This document shows positions 5,784 to 5,998 of a stretch of DNA of 5,998 nt, in pieces; position 1 is the first letter of the stretch, and every line of letters starts with the position of its first letter. The notes beneath the pieces were generated by a model. That model saw only the letters and a program-made list of their open reading frames with translations, made no database searches and was not told where the DNA came from. A program made the position numbers and the translations under genes. The DNA is from Verrucomicrobiota bacterium (GTDB lineage Bacteria > Verrucomicrobiota > Verrucomicrobiia > Chthoniobacterales > JAFAMB01): assembly GCA_019242435.1 (NCBI GenBank), contig JAFAVN010000027.1, forward strand, positions 1 through 5,998. The letters are read 5' to 3'.

Positions 5784-5998
5784 CTGACGTGGAGAGGGGC
5801 CAAGATTGCGAAGCATGGCGAGCGCCGGTACGGAATCGTGACCGTCGGATGAGAGGTGGTGCCATCACCCCAATGTCCGGCAAACTGGATCTGGTGGTGA
5901 CAGTTCACAATCTCGGCGAGCGCCTTGGAGTAGGTCTCCTCGCGAATGTGCTGGTGGCGATCCGGCTGAGCACGGAGGCCGATATCGGGTCAAATAAT
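5773..5998 (-). pseudogene. Tn3-family transposase remnant with frameshifts (extends beyond right edge)
   Basis: Read leftward, one frame gives HIREETYSKALAEIVN (about 5941-5894) followed by FAGHWGDGTTS (ending at 5852). This matches the conserved C-terminal catalytic part of Tn3-family TnpA. The next expected residues, SSDGQRFRTG, are present but broken over two more frames: SDG at 5849-5841, then RFRTGARHA at 5838-5812. One base missing near 5852-5850 and one near 5840-5839 would restore the full motif. The catalytic frame also has a TGA at 5992-5990, and the expected region upstream of HIREET is shortened, suggesting further loss. After about 5812 the similarity fades and the last frame stops at 5773-5775. 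A functional enzyme is about 1000 residues, so this is a dead fragment. It marks an old transposition event at this locus. Confidence 0.8.

Noticed and set aside
5634..5908. Minus-strand frames of 60 and 78 codons at the right end
   Set aside because: They are pieces of the frameshifted Tn3 transposase remnant continuing into repeat-rich non-coding DNA, not separate genes.

Overview
This window carries four well-supported protein-coding genes, one very short but credible gene, one gene that appears broken by a frameshift, and the decayed edge of a Tn3-family transposon. Base composition is moderately GC-rich. The first gene is a Gly/Asn/Gln/Arg/Trp-rich surface-type protein whose conserved C-terminal part matches my memory of the proteins labelled 'mu-protocadherin-like' in Planctomycetota and Verrucomicrobiota. 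The small secreted protein after it recalls families of soil Verrucomicrobiota. I therefore suggest a PVC-superphylum bacterium, more likely Verrucomicrobiota, but this is inference from protein style and not from a marker gene.

Layout. Positions 2-1657 (+) hold the 3' part of the low-complexity surface protein, which is open at the left edge. Positions 1711-2151 (+) encode a small signal-peptide protein of unknown function, 53 bp downstream and possibly co-transcribed. Positions 2152-2380 are non-coding, with several inverted repeats and a terminator-like hairpin. A minus-strand cluster then runs from right to left: a PPK2-type polyphosphate:nucleotide phosphotransferase (5151-4234), a SulP anion transporter with a C-terminal STAS domain (4233-2509), and a 43-residue ORF (2512-2381) that starts by a GTGA overlap with the SulP stop. 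The PPK2 stop codon directly abuts the TTG start of SulP, so the three reading frames form a tight, probably translationally coupled unit.

Diverging from PPK2, a plus-strand gene (5259-5692) encodes an unrecognised protein. Its C-terminal transmembrane helix is found only after a -1 change of frame near 5581. Positions 5690-5790 hold short inverted and direct repeats. Positions 5773-5998 (minus) hold a Tn3 transposase remnant in which two apparent single-base deletions split the diagnostic SSSDGQRF motif over three frames.

Functional reading. PPK2 would use polyphosphate to phosphorylate nucleotides, and SulP would import an inorganic anion (sulfate, bicarbonate or similar). Their tight linkage suggests joint regulation of energy/phosphate state and anion uptake, but the transported substrate cannot be read from sequence. 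I do not see a clear defence system, CRISPR array, tRNA or rRNA. The observations most worth checking are the coupled 43-aa ORF, the frameshifted membrane protein and the transposon remnant beside it.
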